This document shows positions 44,318 through 53,039 of a stretch of 64,000 bases of DNA, one piece after another. The notes under the pieces were generated by a model. It did not search any database, was not told the DNA's origin, and saw nothing but the letters and a program-made list of their open reading frames with translations. The DNA comes from Shewanella sp. KX20019 (GTDB taxonomy: Bacteria > Pseudomonadota > Gammaproteobacteria > Enterobacterales > Shewanellaceae): assembly GCF_016757755.1 (NCBI RefSeq), contig NZ_CP068437.1:1488001-1552000 (forward strand), read 5' to 3'. Position 1 is the first letter of the stretch. The number at the start of each line of letters is the position of its first letter. The position numbers and the translations under genes were made by a program.

Positions 44318-45229
44318 TTAAATACTGTCTTCTAGGCCACCAAGTGCGTCGACCACTGAGTTAACTAGGGCAATTAACTCGCTACCCATTAAAGCAAAAT
44401 CGGCATCTAAACGCGCCATAGGATCTTCGTCACCGACATCGTCATTACCCGCTCTAAACTCTTCAGAGAATTTAAGACGCTTAATAGCAGCATCAGATTG
44501 AAGCAGAAAAGCGATTGATTGGCCAAAATGCAGTGCTAGCTTGTGGACTTGCTTACCGACTTCGATATGCGCTAATACTTCATTTTCAGTTAAGTCTTGT
44601 TGCTTAAAGCGAACAATTCCACCTTCATCTGAATCGCTCTTTAGCTCTGCTTCATCTTGCATCTCAAAAGCAGCAGGTGTTTTGCCCTCTTTTAACCATT
44701 CCGTTAGCTGGGTTTCAATTGGCGTTTTAAAACTAATTGGAATGATAGGTAAAGTGCCAATTGCCTTACGCAGCAACGCCATAAGTTCTTCTGACTTTGC
44801 GGCACTTGAACTGTCGACTAAAATCATCTGGATCTCAGGCAGTATAAGTGCGCGAATTTGACTGCGGCGAGAAAAGGCTCTTGGTAAAAGAGTAATGATG
44901 ATCTCATCTTTTAATGCATCTTTCTCTTTCTTGGCCATTTTGCGACCATCTTCAGCCTCCAGCAAGGCCACTTTATCTTCTAATGCTTCTTTAATCACTT
45001 GAGCAGGTAAGATTTTTTCCTCTTTAGTCGCACAGATAAGGTGTCTGTCTGCAGCTGTATGGACCAAAGAGTCGCCATGTTTACCAAGGGCTTTAGAAAA
45101 ACCAAACTTACTAATATCTTGGCTTGAGCAAGGAGAGAAGGTGAAGTCTTCCAGTGATTTTTCCATTGATTCTGTATCAACAGAGAAAGGCTTGTTAAAG
45201 CGGTATACAGTTAGATTTTTAAACCACAT
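44318..45229 (-). CDS. rdgC: Recombination-associated protein RdgC
   Basis: 303-aa ring-forming DNA-binding protein that limits RecA function. The N terminus MWFKNLTVYRFNKPF is the family start, so ATG 45229 is chosen; the open frame extends 14 codons further, but those residues do not belong to RdgC. LPRAFSRRSQIRALILPE and the C-terminal FALMGSELIALVNSVVDALGG segments also match. Location beside the porin-phoB genes matches S. oneidensis as I recall it. Confidence 0.95.
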   Translation of the reverse strand: MWFKNLTVYRFNKPFSVDTESMEKSLEDFTFSPCSSQDISKFGFSKALGKHGDSLVHTAADRHLICATKEEKILPAQVIKEALEDKVALLEAEDGRKMAKKEKDALKDEIIITLLPRAFSRRSQIRALILPEIQMILVDSSSAAKSEELMALLRKAIGTLPIIPISFKTPIETQLTEWLKEGKTPAAFEMQDEAELKSDSDEGGIVRFKQQDLTENEVLAHIEVGKQVHKLALHFGQSIAFLLQSDAAIKRLKFSEEFRAGNDDVGDEDPMARLDADFALMGSELIALVNSVVDALGGLEDSI

Positions 45230-45317
45230 AGATAATTGCTCAGTCAAAATTAAAGCCGCAGTGTAAGCCATTGTCAGGTTCGGGTAAACCGCCGAGTCAT
45301 GTTCTTATGCGGCTGCA

Positions 45318-45342
45318 TTGTCACATTTAACCAAACTGTCAT
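45318..45342 (+). promoter_or_regulatory. Possible Pho-box-like repeats upstream of the porin gene
   Basis: TTGTCAC (45318-45324) and CTGTCAT (45336-45342) resemble Pho half-sites but are 18 bp apart rather than 11 or 22, so PhoB binding is uncertain. The porin lies directly before phoB, which makes control by phosphate plausible. Confidence 0.3.
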
Positions 45343-45521
45343 ATTTCATATTTCATTGCCGAAAGCCTGATTCCTTGGGGCTTTGCTTATCCAGGAAATC
45401 ATGGGTTCAACATTTTCAGTCTGCTTTAGCGTTAACTGAAATAAAAATGCAACAAACTTTCTTCATTATGGCGCCGTCCAAACCAATAACCAAGACGAAT
45501 AAACGTCGAAAGGATTTAATG

Positions 45522-46469
45522 ATGAACGTTTTTTGTAAAACTCTACTAGCTTCTGCTCTTGCTACTGCAACTCTAGCTTCTGCCCACGCAGCAGACCCAC
45601 TAACAGTTTACGGTAAGCTAAATGTTACTGCGCAGTCTAATGATGTAAATGATGAAGCAACAACAACGATTCAATCTAATGCTTCTCGTTTTGGTGTTAA
45701 AGGTGCTTTCGAACTGAGCAGTGACCTTGAAGCTTTCTATACTGTCGAATATGAAGTTGATACTGGTGATGCAGACAAAGAAAACTTTAAAGCGCGTAAT
45801 CAGTTTGTCGGTCTTAGAGGTAACTTTGGTGCATTTTCAGTTGGTCGTAATGACACCATGCTTAAAGCTTCTCAAGGTAAAGTTGACCAGTTTAATGACC
45901 TTTCAGGTGATTTGAAAAACTTGTTCAAAGGTGAAAATCGTATAGAGCAAACAGCGACTTATATCACGCCGTCATTTAGTGGCTTTAAAGTGGGAGTGAC
46001 TTACGCTGCTGAAGGCGCTAGTTCGCAGTATGCGCAAGATGGCTTTAGTATTGCTGCCATGTACGGCGATGCAAAACTTAAAAAATCTCCTATTTATGCC
46101 TCTGTCGCCTATGATGCTGATGTAAAAGGTTATGAGGTTGTACGTGCAACTGTACAGGGTAAAATCGCAGGTCTTAAGCTAGGTGGTATGTACCAGCAGC
46201 AGGAAGAGACTTACGAGAAAGATGGTACTGCAACAGTTGGTGGCGAAAGCAAAACGGGTTACCTATTTAGTGCTGCATACACAATTGATGCAGTGGTATT
46301 AAAAGCGCAGTACCAAGATATGGAAGACAAAGGAGATTCTTGGTCAGTAGGCGGTGATTACAAGCTGGGCAAGCCTACTAAATTATTTGCTTTTTACACA
46401 AACCGTTCATTTGAAGAAGTTGAAAATGATGACAAATACTTCGGTGTTGGTCTAGAACATAAGTTCTAA
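45522..46469 (+). CDS. Gram-negative porin (OmpC/PhoE-like)
   Basis: 315-aa outer membrane porin. Signal peptide MNVFCKTLLASALATATLAS, cleaved at AHA-ADPLTVYGKLN. A 16-strand-type beta-barrel follows, with FGVKGAFELSSDLEAFYTVEYEVD, RNQFVGLRGNFGAFSVGRNDT, alternating hydrophobic strands and a terminal aromatic residue (GVGLEHKF). ATG 45522 is preferred because AAAGGA lies 7 bases ahead; the open frame runs 68 codons further upstream without a plausible signal peptide. The adjacent phoB-phoR genes suggest phosphate- or polyphosphate-linked expression, but this is inference. Confidence 0.9.
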   Translation: MNVFCKTLLASALATATLASAHAADPLTVYGKLNVTAQSNDVNDEATTTIQSNASRFGVKGAFELSSDLEAFYTVEYEVDTGDADKENFKARNQFVGLRGNFGAFSVGRNDTMLKASQGKVDQFNDLSGDLKNLFKGENRIEQTATYITPSFSGFKVGVTYAAEGASSQYAQDGFSIAAMYGDAKLKKSPIYASVAYDADVKGYEVVRATVQGKIAGLKLGGMYQQQEETYEKDGTATVGGESKTGYLFSAAYTIDAVVLKAQYQDMEDKGDSWSVGGDYKLGKPTKLFAFYTNRSFEEVENDDKYFGVGLEHKF

Positions 46470-46486
46470 ATCATAACTAAGTATCT

Positions 46487-46512
46487 AAAAAGGAGGCGCT
46501 TGCCTCCTTTTT
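46487..46512 (+). terminator. Intrinsic terminator after the porin gene
   Basis: AAAAAGGAGGC / GCCTCCTTTTT stem with a GCTT loop. Confidence 0.9.
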
Positions 46513-46651
46513 GCGTAATAGAGCGAGGGTAATTAGCTCTGCTTTATGACAGCAATTTAGTTTATTATAGAAAAATGCCACGTCATTTAATATTAATGTA
46601 ATAAAACTGACCAATAATAGCCTCATAGAAATTCACTGAAGAAGATCGATT

Positions 46652-47341
46652 ATGACTGCAAGGATATTGATAGTTGAAGACGAGTTGGCAATTCGAGAGA
46701 TGCTAACTTTCGTGTTAGAGCAACATGGCTTTACGACGACTGCCGCAGAGGACTACGACTCCGCGTTAGATATGTTATCTGAACCCTATCCCGACCTTGT
46801 GTTGCTTGATTGGATGTTCCCAGGTGGCAGCGGTATTCAACTCGCTAAGCGATTACGCCAAGATGAGTTTACCCGCCATATTCCAATTATCATGTTGACT
46901 GCACGTGGCGAAGAGGAGGATAAAGTGAGAGGCCTTGAAGTGGGTGCCGATGACTTTGTTACTAAACCTTTTTCACCCAAAGAGTTAGTTGCTCGCATTA
47001 AAGCCGTAATGCGCCGTGCTGCACCAACCTGTCTTGAAGATCCTATTGATGTGCAGGGGTTGCAGTTAGACCCTGTTAGTCATCGTGTCACAGTTGGTGA
47101 GCAAGTGTTAGACATGGGCCCGACTGAGTTTCGCTTACTGCATTTCTTTATGACGCACCCAGAGCGCGTATACAGTCGTGAGCAGCTACTTGATAACGTT
47201 TGGGGTACCAACGTCTATGTTGAAGATAGAACGGTTGATGTGCATATCAGGCGTTTACGCAAAGCGGTAACAGAATCTGGACACGATCGTCTTATTCAAA
47301 CTGTTCGTGGCGCAGGCTATCGTTTCTCAACGAGACTTTAG
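46652..47341 (+). CDS. phoB: Phosphate regulon response regulator PhoB
   Basis: 229-aa OmpR/PhoB-type response regulator. The receiver domain is at residues 1-120 with the acidic pair E9/D10 (IVEDE), phospho-acceptor D53 (LLDWMFPG) and K-P near residue 105 (VTKPFSPKELVARI). The winged-helix DNA-binding domain runs from about 130, ending RLRKAVTESGHDRLIQTVRG. It activates genes with Pho boxes under phosphate limitation; one lies upstream of pstS at 48824. It is followed by phoR with a 69-bp gap holding a perfect hairpin. Confidence 0.96.
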   Translation: MTARILIVEDELAIREMLTFVLEQHGFTTTAAEDYDSALDMLSEPYPDLVLLDWMFPGGSGIQLAKRLRQDEFTRHIPIIMLTARGEEEDKVRGLEVGADDFVTKPFSPKELVARIKAVMRRAAPTCLEDPIDVQGLQLDPVSHRVTVGEQVLDMGPTEFRLLHFFMTHPERVYSREQLLDNVWGTNVYVEDRTVDVHIRRLRKAVTESGHDRLIQTVRGAGYRFSTRL

Positions 47342-47356
47342 TTAAACATCTCATAG

Positions 47357-47386
47357 GCACAAGATAGCTTTTACGATATCTTGTGC
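47357..47386. promoter_or_regulatory. Perfect hairpin between phoB and phoR
   Basis: GCACAAGATA pairs exactly with TATCTTGTGC around a 10-base loop, with no T-run. It may tune phoR expression, stabilise the mRNA or be a protein site. It lies about 25 bp ahead of the phoR start, which itself has a weak ribosome site. Confidence 0.5.
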
Positions 47387-47410
47387 TCAGTTCTTCCATA
47401 TGGTCGGTCT

Positions 47411-48733
47411 ATGTTTGATTCATATTCTGGGTATCGTCTAATTTCTCGATTGGTGATCTATCTGCTGCTTTGTTTAGCGGTGGGATTATTGATTGGTGAA
47501 GTCTTTTGGATACTTTTACTCGGTAGTGTCTGTTTATTGCTGTGGCATTACCGTCAGCTCTCACGACTTAACTATTGGCTGTGGCATGATCGCCGCCTAA
47601 CGCCGCCGAACGGCAGCGGAAGTTGGGAAGGGGTATTTAACGGTATCTATCGCTTACAGGGGAAAAACCGTAAGCGGGTATCGCAACTCGCGTTCCTACT
47701 TGGCCGTTTCAGGCAGGGCGCTGAAGCGTTACCTGATGCTGCTGTAGTGCTCGATTCTGAACACAATATTCTCTGGTGTAACAAACTTGCGCAGCTGTTA
47801 TTGGGCTTTGTTTGGCCACAAGATAATGGCCAGCGAATCGACAACCTTATTCGCCATCCTGACTTTTCTAACTACTTAAAAAATGCCGAATACCAAGAGC
47901 CTTTAGAGCTGGCTGCTCCATTGTCTGAAGGGCGTTTGTTAGAGATTCGAATCATGGGTTATGGCTCTGGTCAGTTACTGTTGATAGCACGCGATATTAC
48001 TCGTGTTCGTCAGTTAGAAGGGATGCGCAAAGAGTTTGTCGCTAATGTCTCGCATGAGCTTAAGACCCCGTTAACAGTGCTGCAAGGCTATTTAGAGATG
48101 ATGCAATCAATGGAGGAGCCAGATTCCCCCAATGTGAGAGCACTGGATCAGATGCAGCAGCAAACTTCGAGGATGCGCTCTATGGTTGAGCAGCTACTGG
48201 CATTATCTAGAATAGAAGATGCAGGCGATGTAAACCTTGAAGTTAAAGTTAATATGTCGTCAATGATGGACATACTTCGTGATGAGGCGCTCGCGCTGGC
48301 GCAAGAGCAATACGAAATAATGCTGTATTGCGAGCCCGGCCTTGATATGTATGGTAATGAAATCCAGCTTCGAAGTGCTTGTACAAACCTTATCTCTAAT
48401 GCAATTCGCTATACCGAGCCCGGTGGAAAGATTGATATTAGCTGGCGAAAGATAGCTACTGGCGGCCAATTTAGTGTGCGTGATAGTGGCGAAGGTATTG
48501 CACCGCAGCATATTGGCCGTTTAACAGAGCGTTTCTATCGGGTTGATAGTGCGCGCTCAAGGCAAAGTGGTGGTACTGGCCTGGGGCTGGCGATCACCAA
48601 ACATGCGCTAAACCATCATCAAAGTGAGTTAATGGTATCGAGCCAGCTAGGTAAGGGCAGTACCTTTAGTTTTGTTATTCCGCCGAACCTTATTGAGTAT
48701 ACGGTCCCGGAACCTCTCTCACCCGTTGAGTGA
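47411..48733 (+). CDS. phoR: Phosphate regulon sensor histidine kinase PhoR
   Basis: 440-aa sensor kinase. Two close membrane helices at about residues 11-46 with almost no periplasmic loop, as in E. coli PhoR, then a PAS domain at about 100-190 (PDAAVVLDSEHNILWCN). The dimerisation and phospho-acceptor helix has H215 (ANVSHELKTPLTVL), and the ATPase domain contains NLISNAIRYTEPGG (N box), DSGEGIAPQH and TGLGLAITKHAL. It senses phosphate indirectly via the Pst/PhoU system. ATG 47411 is chosen because the ten upstream codons have no family match, though its ribosome site is poor. Confidence 0.95.
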   Translation: MFDSYSGYRLISRLVIYLLLCLAVGLLIGEVFWILLLGSVCLLLWHYRQLSRLNYWLWHDRRLTPPNGSGSWEGVFNGIYRLQGKNRKRVSQLAFLLGRFRQGAEALPDAAVVLDSEHNILWCNKLAQLLLGFVWPQDNGQRIDNLIRHPDFSNYLKNAEYQEPLELAAPLSEGRLLEIRIMGYGSGQLLLIARDITRVRQLEGMRKEFVANVSHELKTPLTVLQGYLEMMQSMEEPDSPNVRALDQMQQQTSRMRSMVEQLLALSRIEDAGDVNLEVKVNMSSMMDILRDEALALAQEQYEIMLYCEPGLDMYGNEIQLRSACTNLISNAIRYTEPGGKIDISWRKIATGGQFSVRDSGEGIAPQHIGRLTERFYRVDSARSRQSGGTGLGLAITKHALNHHQSELMVSSQLGKGSTFSFVIPPNLIEYTVPEPLSPVE

Positions 48734-48761
48734 CGCACTTGAGAGTGACATTAGATGACAT

Positions 48762-48787
48762 AAAAACAGGCGCTTAGCCTGTTTTTT
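48762..48787 (+). terminator. Intrinsic terminator after phoR
   Basis: AACAGGC / GCCTGTT stem with a GCTTA loop, flanking A-run and T6. Confidence 0.88.
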
Positions 48788-48823
48788 CATATTACTGACA
48801 TTAATTTATCAAATTGAGAGGTT

Positions 48824-48863
48824 TTGTCATCGAAGTGTCACCTTGTAGTAATAGACTTGTCAT
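48824..48863 (+). promoter_or_regulatory. Pho box upstream of pstS
   Basis: Direct repeats TTGTCAT (48824), GTGTCAC (48835) and TTGTCAT (48857), spaced 11 and 22 bp, that is, on one helical face with the phasing of PhoB sites. It lies 60-100 bp before pstS. Confidence 0.78.
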
Positions 48864-48924
48864 CATAGAAGTTAATACTGACAGCGTTTTAAGAAACCAA
48901 GATATTTAAACACTGGAGCAAAGA

Positions 48925-49896
48925 ATGAAATTGAAACAACTTGTCGGCGCAGTAAGTTTAACTGCCGCGACTGTATTTTCTGCAGCATCAATGGCTGCAA
49001 TCGACCAGTCTTTACCAACGTATGAAAAAACAAGTGGTGTGTCTGGTAACTTATCGTCTGTTGGTTCAGATACACTGGCTAACATGATGACGCTATGGGC
49101 TGAAGACTTTAAACAGCTATACCCTAACGTGAATATTCAAATACAAGCGGCTGGTTCATCTACTGCGCCACCAGCATTGACTGAAGGTACTTCACAGTTC
49201 GGCCCAATGAGCCGTAAGATGAAGCCAAATGAAGTGGAAGCATTCGAAAAACATTACGGCTACCAGCCAACAGCTATTCGCGTTGCAATCGATGCGTTAG
49301 CAGTGTTTGTGCATAAAGATAATCCAATCAAAGGCATGAGCATGGAGCAGATTGACGGTATCTTCTCTTCGACGAATAAGTGTGGCGGTGATGATGTTAA
49401 ACGTTGGGGTGATGTTGGCCTAACGGGTAGCTGGTCAGGACGTGACGTGCAGCTGTATGGCCGTAACTCAGTATCGGGTACTTACGGTTACTTTAAAAAG
49501 AAAGCACTGTGTAAAGGTGATTTTAAAGCTAACGTAAATGAGCAGCCAGGTTCTGCATCTGTGGTTCAGTCTGTATCTCAATCGCTGAACGCCATTGGAT
49601 ACTCAGGAATTGGTTATAAGACAGCGGGTGTAAAAGCGGTTGCCATCTCTAAGAAAGGCACCAATTACATCGCAGCTTCAGCTGAAAATGCGGCAAGCGG
49701 TAAGTACCCACTTTCACGTTACCTCTATGTTTATGTGAACAAGCATCCAAACAAGGCACTTTCGCCAATGGATCGTGAATTCATCCGCTATGTACTGTCA
49801 AAGCAAGGACAGCAAATCGTAGAGAAAGACGGTTATGTTGCACTTCCACGTAGCGTTATTGCAAAAGATTTAGAGAAAGCCGGTATCCGTCTTTAA
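48925..49896 (+). CDS. pstS: Phosphate-binding periplasmic protein PstS
   Basis: 323-aa substrate-binding protein of the PstSCAB phosphate importer. Signal peptide MKLKQLVGAVSLTAATVFSA, cleaved near SMAAIDQ. Phosphate-pocket segments include SSVGSDTLANMMTLW, AAGSSTAPPALTEGTSQFGP and YGRNSVSGTYGYFKKKAL. A Pho box lies upstream and a terminator directly downstream, so it is a monocistronic unit: pstC, pstA and pstB are not next to it. It may supply the membrane complex encoded elsewhere, or serve as a high-capacity extra binding protein. Confidence 0.93.
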   Translation: MKLKQLVGAVSLTAATVFSAASMAAIDQSLPTYEKTSGVSGNLSSVGSDTLANMMTLWAEDFKQLYPNVNIQIQAAGSSTAPPALTEGTSQFGPMSRKMKPNEVEAFEKHYGYQPTAIRVAIDALAVFVHKDNPIKGMSMEQIDGIFSSTNKCGGDDVKRWGDVGLTGSWSGRDVQLYGRNSVSGTYGYFKKKALCKGDFKANVNEQPGSASVVQSVSQSLNAIGYSGIGYKTAGVKAVAISKKGTNYIAASAENAASGKYPLSRYLYVYVNKHPNKALSPMDREFIRYVLSKQGQQIVEKDGYVALPRSVIAKDLEKAGIRL

Positions 49897-49919
49897 GCTT
49901 AAATCGAGCAAGATAAACT

Positions 49920-49947
49920 AAAAAAGGCCTCAACAGAGGCCTTTTTT
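49920..49947. terminator. Bidirectional terminator between pstS and the M9 gene
   Basis: AAAAAAGGCCTC / GAGGCCTTTTTT stem with an AACA loop between convergent genes. Confidence 0.92.
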
Positions 49948-49974
49948 GATCGTTATAAATAACGGCTGTGATGA

Positions 49975-50859
49975 CTAATTCTTTTTTGTTAGTCCAGCTA
50001 ACCAAGTTTGAAACTCGGCATCCATCGTTGTTCCCCATTGAGTCACTAATGCCTGATATCTTGGGTAGTCACCTTTACGGGTAAAGGTTAGCATCTCATC
50101 GATTTTGTCTTTATGTTTTTCAAGCATAAAGCGCACAGCTAAATAACCCCAACGATACACTCTATCGCCGCCACCATTGTTCTCATAACTAGTGTTAAAC
50201 AGTTCGCTCAAAAGCATATTTTTGTCGCCAATGACCTTAATCGCCTTTGGATTGTCATCGCCAAGTGAGATGTACTCCGCTACACCTTCGCTCCACCAAA
50301 CGGTGTGAGGATATAAAGGCGCTGGTTTTGCACAATATTCAGGGGCGCTATGTGAGTCATGTAGTGATGCACAAAAATCACCATAAAGGTTAAAACGGCC
50401 ATCTAGATAATGCACATACTCATGGGCAAGGTTCCAAATTTGGCCCTTTTTCTCATAGGCAACAAATTCAGCTTGATTATCCGCCTCCCAAGGAAGCCCC
50501 TCTAGGTACATGCCACCATTATCGCTTGGTACATCAAAGTGTGCGGTTACATTAGCTGTATAGTCTTCCCGGGAATGGTAAACGTTTGCCCGCATACTGT
50601 GGTTATTATCGTTGGACACAGGTTGGTTTAATGTGCCGAACAACAGGTGAAACTTAGCTTCCTGCTTCTGTAATAATTTGCATGCTGACTCAATTTGCGG
50701 CGTAGTAAGCGCTTGAGAGCGGATAATTATTGTGTCGCTACAAGCATGATTTTGGCTCAGTACGGTGCCAAGATCTCGGGTTGACTCTGCAGCGGCAAGT
50801 AGCGGTGTCATCAATAAAGGACTGAGCAGTAAAGCGATGGTTCGGTGTTTATTTCTCAT
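49975..50859 (-). CDS. Small M9 (collagenase catalytic domain-like) metalloprotease
   Basis: 294-aa exported protein: signal peptide MRNKHRTIALLLSPLLMTPL (cleaved near AAAES), then a gluzincin-type catalytic region with H146-E-Y-V-H150 (LAHEYVHYLDGRFNLYGDF) and downstream glutamate E191 (VWWSEGVAEYISLG). This block closely resembles Vibrio/Clostridium collagenases of family M9. The activator domain and the PKD/collagen-binding modules of true collagenases are missing, so it is a minimal, free-standing catalytic unit. Four cysteines (C40, C60, C163, C176) could form disulfides. The substrate is unknown; collagen is not implied. Convergent with pstS. Confidence 0.82.
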   Translation of the reverse strand: MRNKHRTIALLLSPLLMTPLLAAAESTRDLGTVLSQNHACSDTIIIRSQALTTPQIESACKLLQKQEAKFHLLFGTLNQPVSNDNNHSMRANVYHSREDYTANVTAHFDVPSDNGGMYLEGLPWEADNQAEFVAYEKKGQIWNLAHEYVHYLDGRFNLYGDFCASLHDSHSAPEYCAKPAPLYPHTVWWSEGVAEYISLGDDNPKAIKVIGDKNMLLSELFNTSYENNGGGDRVYRWGYLAVRFMLEKHKDKIDEMLTFTRKGDYPRYQALVTQWGTTMDAEFQTWLAGLTKKN

Positions 50860-50998
50860 GAAGGGTTTCTCTCGTTTTTATATTTGCATACAATATCCTT
50901 AAGTGTTCCATTTAAAGTTATTCAAGTCAATTTCATCTACCTCGATGATTTATGGCTAAAATACCCCCCAGAGATTCAGTGACTAAAAAGGATATGCC

Positions 50999-52798
50999 GT
51001 GTTAAAGCAGTGGGATAATAGCCGTGACTACCATTCATACGCCAATACAGAGCAGGTGTGTGTTAAACATTTATCATTGATGTTAGATGTGGATTTTGTA
51101 TCTAAACAATTGACTGGGCTGGTGGAACTTAACCTTAGCTATTTAGATAGTGATACTCGAGAGTTGATGCTCGACCTGCGTGACATCACCGTCTTTAGCG
51201 TGTCTACTGGTACAGATCAACAGTTAGAATACGCCATCGACAAAGAGGATGAGATCTTAGGTCAACGACTCTGCGTTAAATTAGACTCGTCTGTCAAGAG
51301 TGTCAAAATTCATTACGCTACATCACCAGAAGCACAAGGATTGCAGTGGCTAACACCGGCTCAAACGAGCGGTAAACAACTGCCATTCCTTTTCAGTCAA
51401 TCTCAGCCCATTAATGCCCGCAGCTGGATCCCTCTACAAGATACCCCCAAGGCTAGAATTACCTTTGATGCGGTGATCAATGCCCCTAAAGGCATGCGCG
51501 CAGTAATGAGTGCCATGAATGATGCCACAGCTGCGCTTGACGGTCATTTTAGCTTCACCATGGAAAAAGCGATGCCGACTCATCTGCTTGCCATCGCCGT
51601 CGGAGATCTGGCATTTGGCCGATTAGGAGCGCGTACAGGCGTCTATGCTGAGCCTGAGGTTGTTGACTCTGCGGTTGCAGAGTTTGAAGACACCGAAAGC
51701 ATGGTTGAAGTGGCCGAATCCCTGCTGGGCCCTTATCCATGGGGTCGTTATGACATGATTGTTTTACCACCAAGTTTCCCATTTGGTGGTATGGAAAATC
51801 CTCGATTGGCCTTTATGACACCGACGTTAATCGCGGGTGATAAAAGTCTAGTGTCTACCGTTGCACATGAGTTAGCACACTCCTGGACCGGGAATCTTGT
51901 CAGTAACGCCACTTGGCGTGACTTATGGCTAAACGAGGGGTTCACTACTTATTTTACTAACCGTATTGTTGAAAAGGTGTTTGGCAAGGAGTTAGCTGAG
52001 CTTGAAGTGGTACTTGAATACGGTCGACTGAAAGAAGCCATAGAGTCGACTGCGCTGCAGGCACAAACTTTGCCTGCTAATATGCAAGATCAAGATCCCA
52101 ACGAAGCGTTCAACCGCTTCACTTATGACAAAGCATCTATGTTTGTGCACGACCTAGAAAAAAGGCTTGGGCGTGAGTCTTTTGATAGATTCCTCTATGC
52201 GTATGTGCAAGCGTTTGCTTTCGAAGCAATAACCACCGAAACCTTCGTTGAGTACGCAAAAAAGACCTTATTAGTTGATCATGCCGACTCCATTTCTGAA
52301 GCTGAATTATTGGGCTGGATCTACGGTGAAGGCATGCCTGAATGTTTTACTGAACCGACTTCAAATAGCCTCGACAAAGTGAATGCTGCGCTAACAGCAT
52401 TCGCATCTGGTTGTGGTGCTAATGAGCTAAATATCGATGGTTGGTTAGTACACCATTGGCAGTACTTTCTGACCAATCTTCCATTGGTAATTGAGCATGA
52501 GCAGCTGAGCGATCTCGATAATGTCTTTGCATTGACAGTATCGACAAATGCTGAAATCGCATGTGATTGGTACAAGGTAGCCATTCGCAATGGCTATGGT
52601 GCGGTATTACCAGCGGTGAGTGACTACTTGGTTAAAATTGGCCGAGGTAAGTTTGTTAAACCTCTCTATGCTGAATTACTGAAAGCGGGATTTACTGCTG
52701 AGATTAAAAACATCTACGCGCTGGCTCGAGATGGTTACCATCCGTCGATCGTGGTGATGTTAGACAATCAGCTTAAGGATGTATTAAAGTCCCACTGA
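50999..52798 (+). CDS. M1 family metallo-aminopeptidase (leukotriene-A4 hydrolase-like)
   Basis: 599-aa zinc aminopeptidase. The substrate-anchoring G-G-M-E-N motif is at 263-267, the zinc site H290-E-L-A-H294 with E313 (HELAHSWTGNLVSNATW, WLNEGFTTYF), then a C-terminal helical armadillo-like domain as in LTA4 hydrolase. There is no signal peptide, so it is probably cytoplasmic. The start is GTG with AAGGA about 7 bases ahead. The stop codon is the first base triplet of a dispersed palindromic element (52796). Confidence 0.94.
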   Translation: MLKQWDNSRDYHSYANTEQVCVKHLSLMLDVDFVSKQLTGLVELNLSYLDSDTRELMLDLRDITVFSVSTGTDQQLEYAIDKEDEILGQRLCVKLDSSVKSVKIHYATSPEAQGLQWLTPAQTSGKQLPFLFSQSQPINARSWIPLQDTPKARITFDAVINAPKGMRAVMSAMNDATAALDGHFSFTMEKAMPTHLLAIAVGDLAFGRLGARTGVYAEPEVVDSAVAEFEDTESMVEVAESLLGPYPWGRYDMIVLPPSFPFGGMENPRLAFMTPTLIAGDKSLVSTVAHELAHSWTGNLVSNATWRDLWLNEGFTTYFTNRIVEKVFGKELAELEVVLEYGRLKEAIESTALQAQTLPANMQDQDPNEAFNRFTYDKASMFVHDLEKRLGRESFDRFLYAYVQAFAFEAITTETFVEYAKKTLLVDHADSISEAELLGWIYGEGMPECFTEPTSNSLDKVNAALTAFASGCGANELNIDGWLVHHWQYFLTNLPLVIEHEQLSDLDNVFALTVSTNAEIACDWYKVAIRNGYGAVLPAVSDYLVKIGRGKFVKPLYAELLKAGFTAEIKNIYALARDGYHPSIVVMLDNQLKDVLKSH

Positions 52799-52827
52799 AT
52801 CCTGCATCTTTAAGTAGGATAGCTATA
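52796..52827. repeat. Dispersed palindromic element, copy 3
   Basis: TGAATCCTGCATCTTTAAGT followed by AGGATAGCTATA. It shares the AATCCTGCA core with copies 2 and 4; it begins within the stop codon of the aminopeptidase gene and its outer stem is decayed. Confidence 0.5.
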
Positions 52828-52833
52828 AACAGG

Positions 52834-53039
52834 AAAAAAAATGGCAACCCAAATAGGTTGCCATAAAAATTACGTTTCTTAAGAGTTAAACAGGCTAGTG
52901 CGCTAGCGTAGCGGTTAACTCCAATGACAAACCTCAACAGGAGTGCCCAAGGGAATGATGATGAACAATGAAACTATAGACTCTAAGTGATGAGCGAAGA
53001 GAATAGGTGTTAAGCCAATGGTGAAATTCACTTAACCAG
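52834..53039 (-). ncRNA. Candidate sRNA, repeat unit 1
   Basis: Minus-strand unit ending in a terminator (ATGGCAACC / GGTTGCCAT, then T7, 52834-52864). A TATGAA -10-like box at 53046-53051 with a TTGAAT -35-like box 16 bases further predicts a start near 53039, about 206 nt. Between them lie a GAGTTAA/TTAACTC plus GCTAG/CTAGC branched hairpin (52883-52921) and a CATTCCC / ACTCCT pyrimidine tract. It differs from units 2 and 3 at about ten positions. Confidence 0.5.

Noticed and set aside
45318..45521. N-terminal extension of the porin
   Set aside because: The 68 extra codons contain no signal peptide and have several basic and cysteine residues unlike a porin; the internal start has both a ribosome site and a clear signal peptide.
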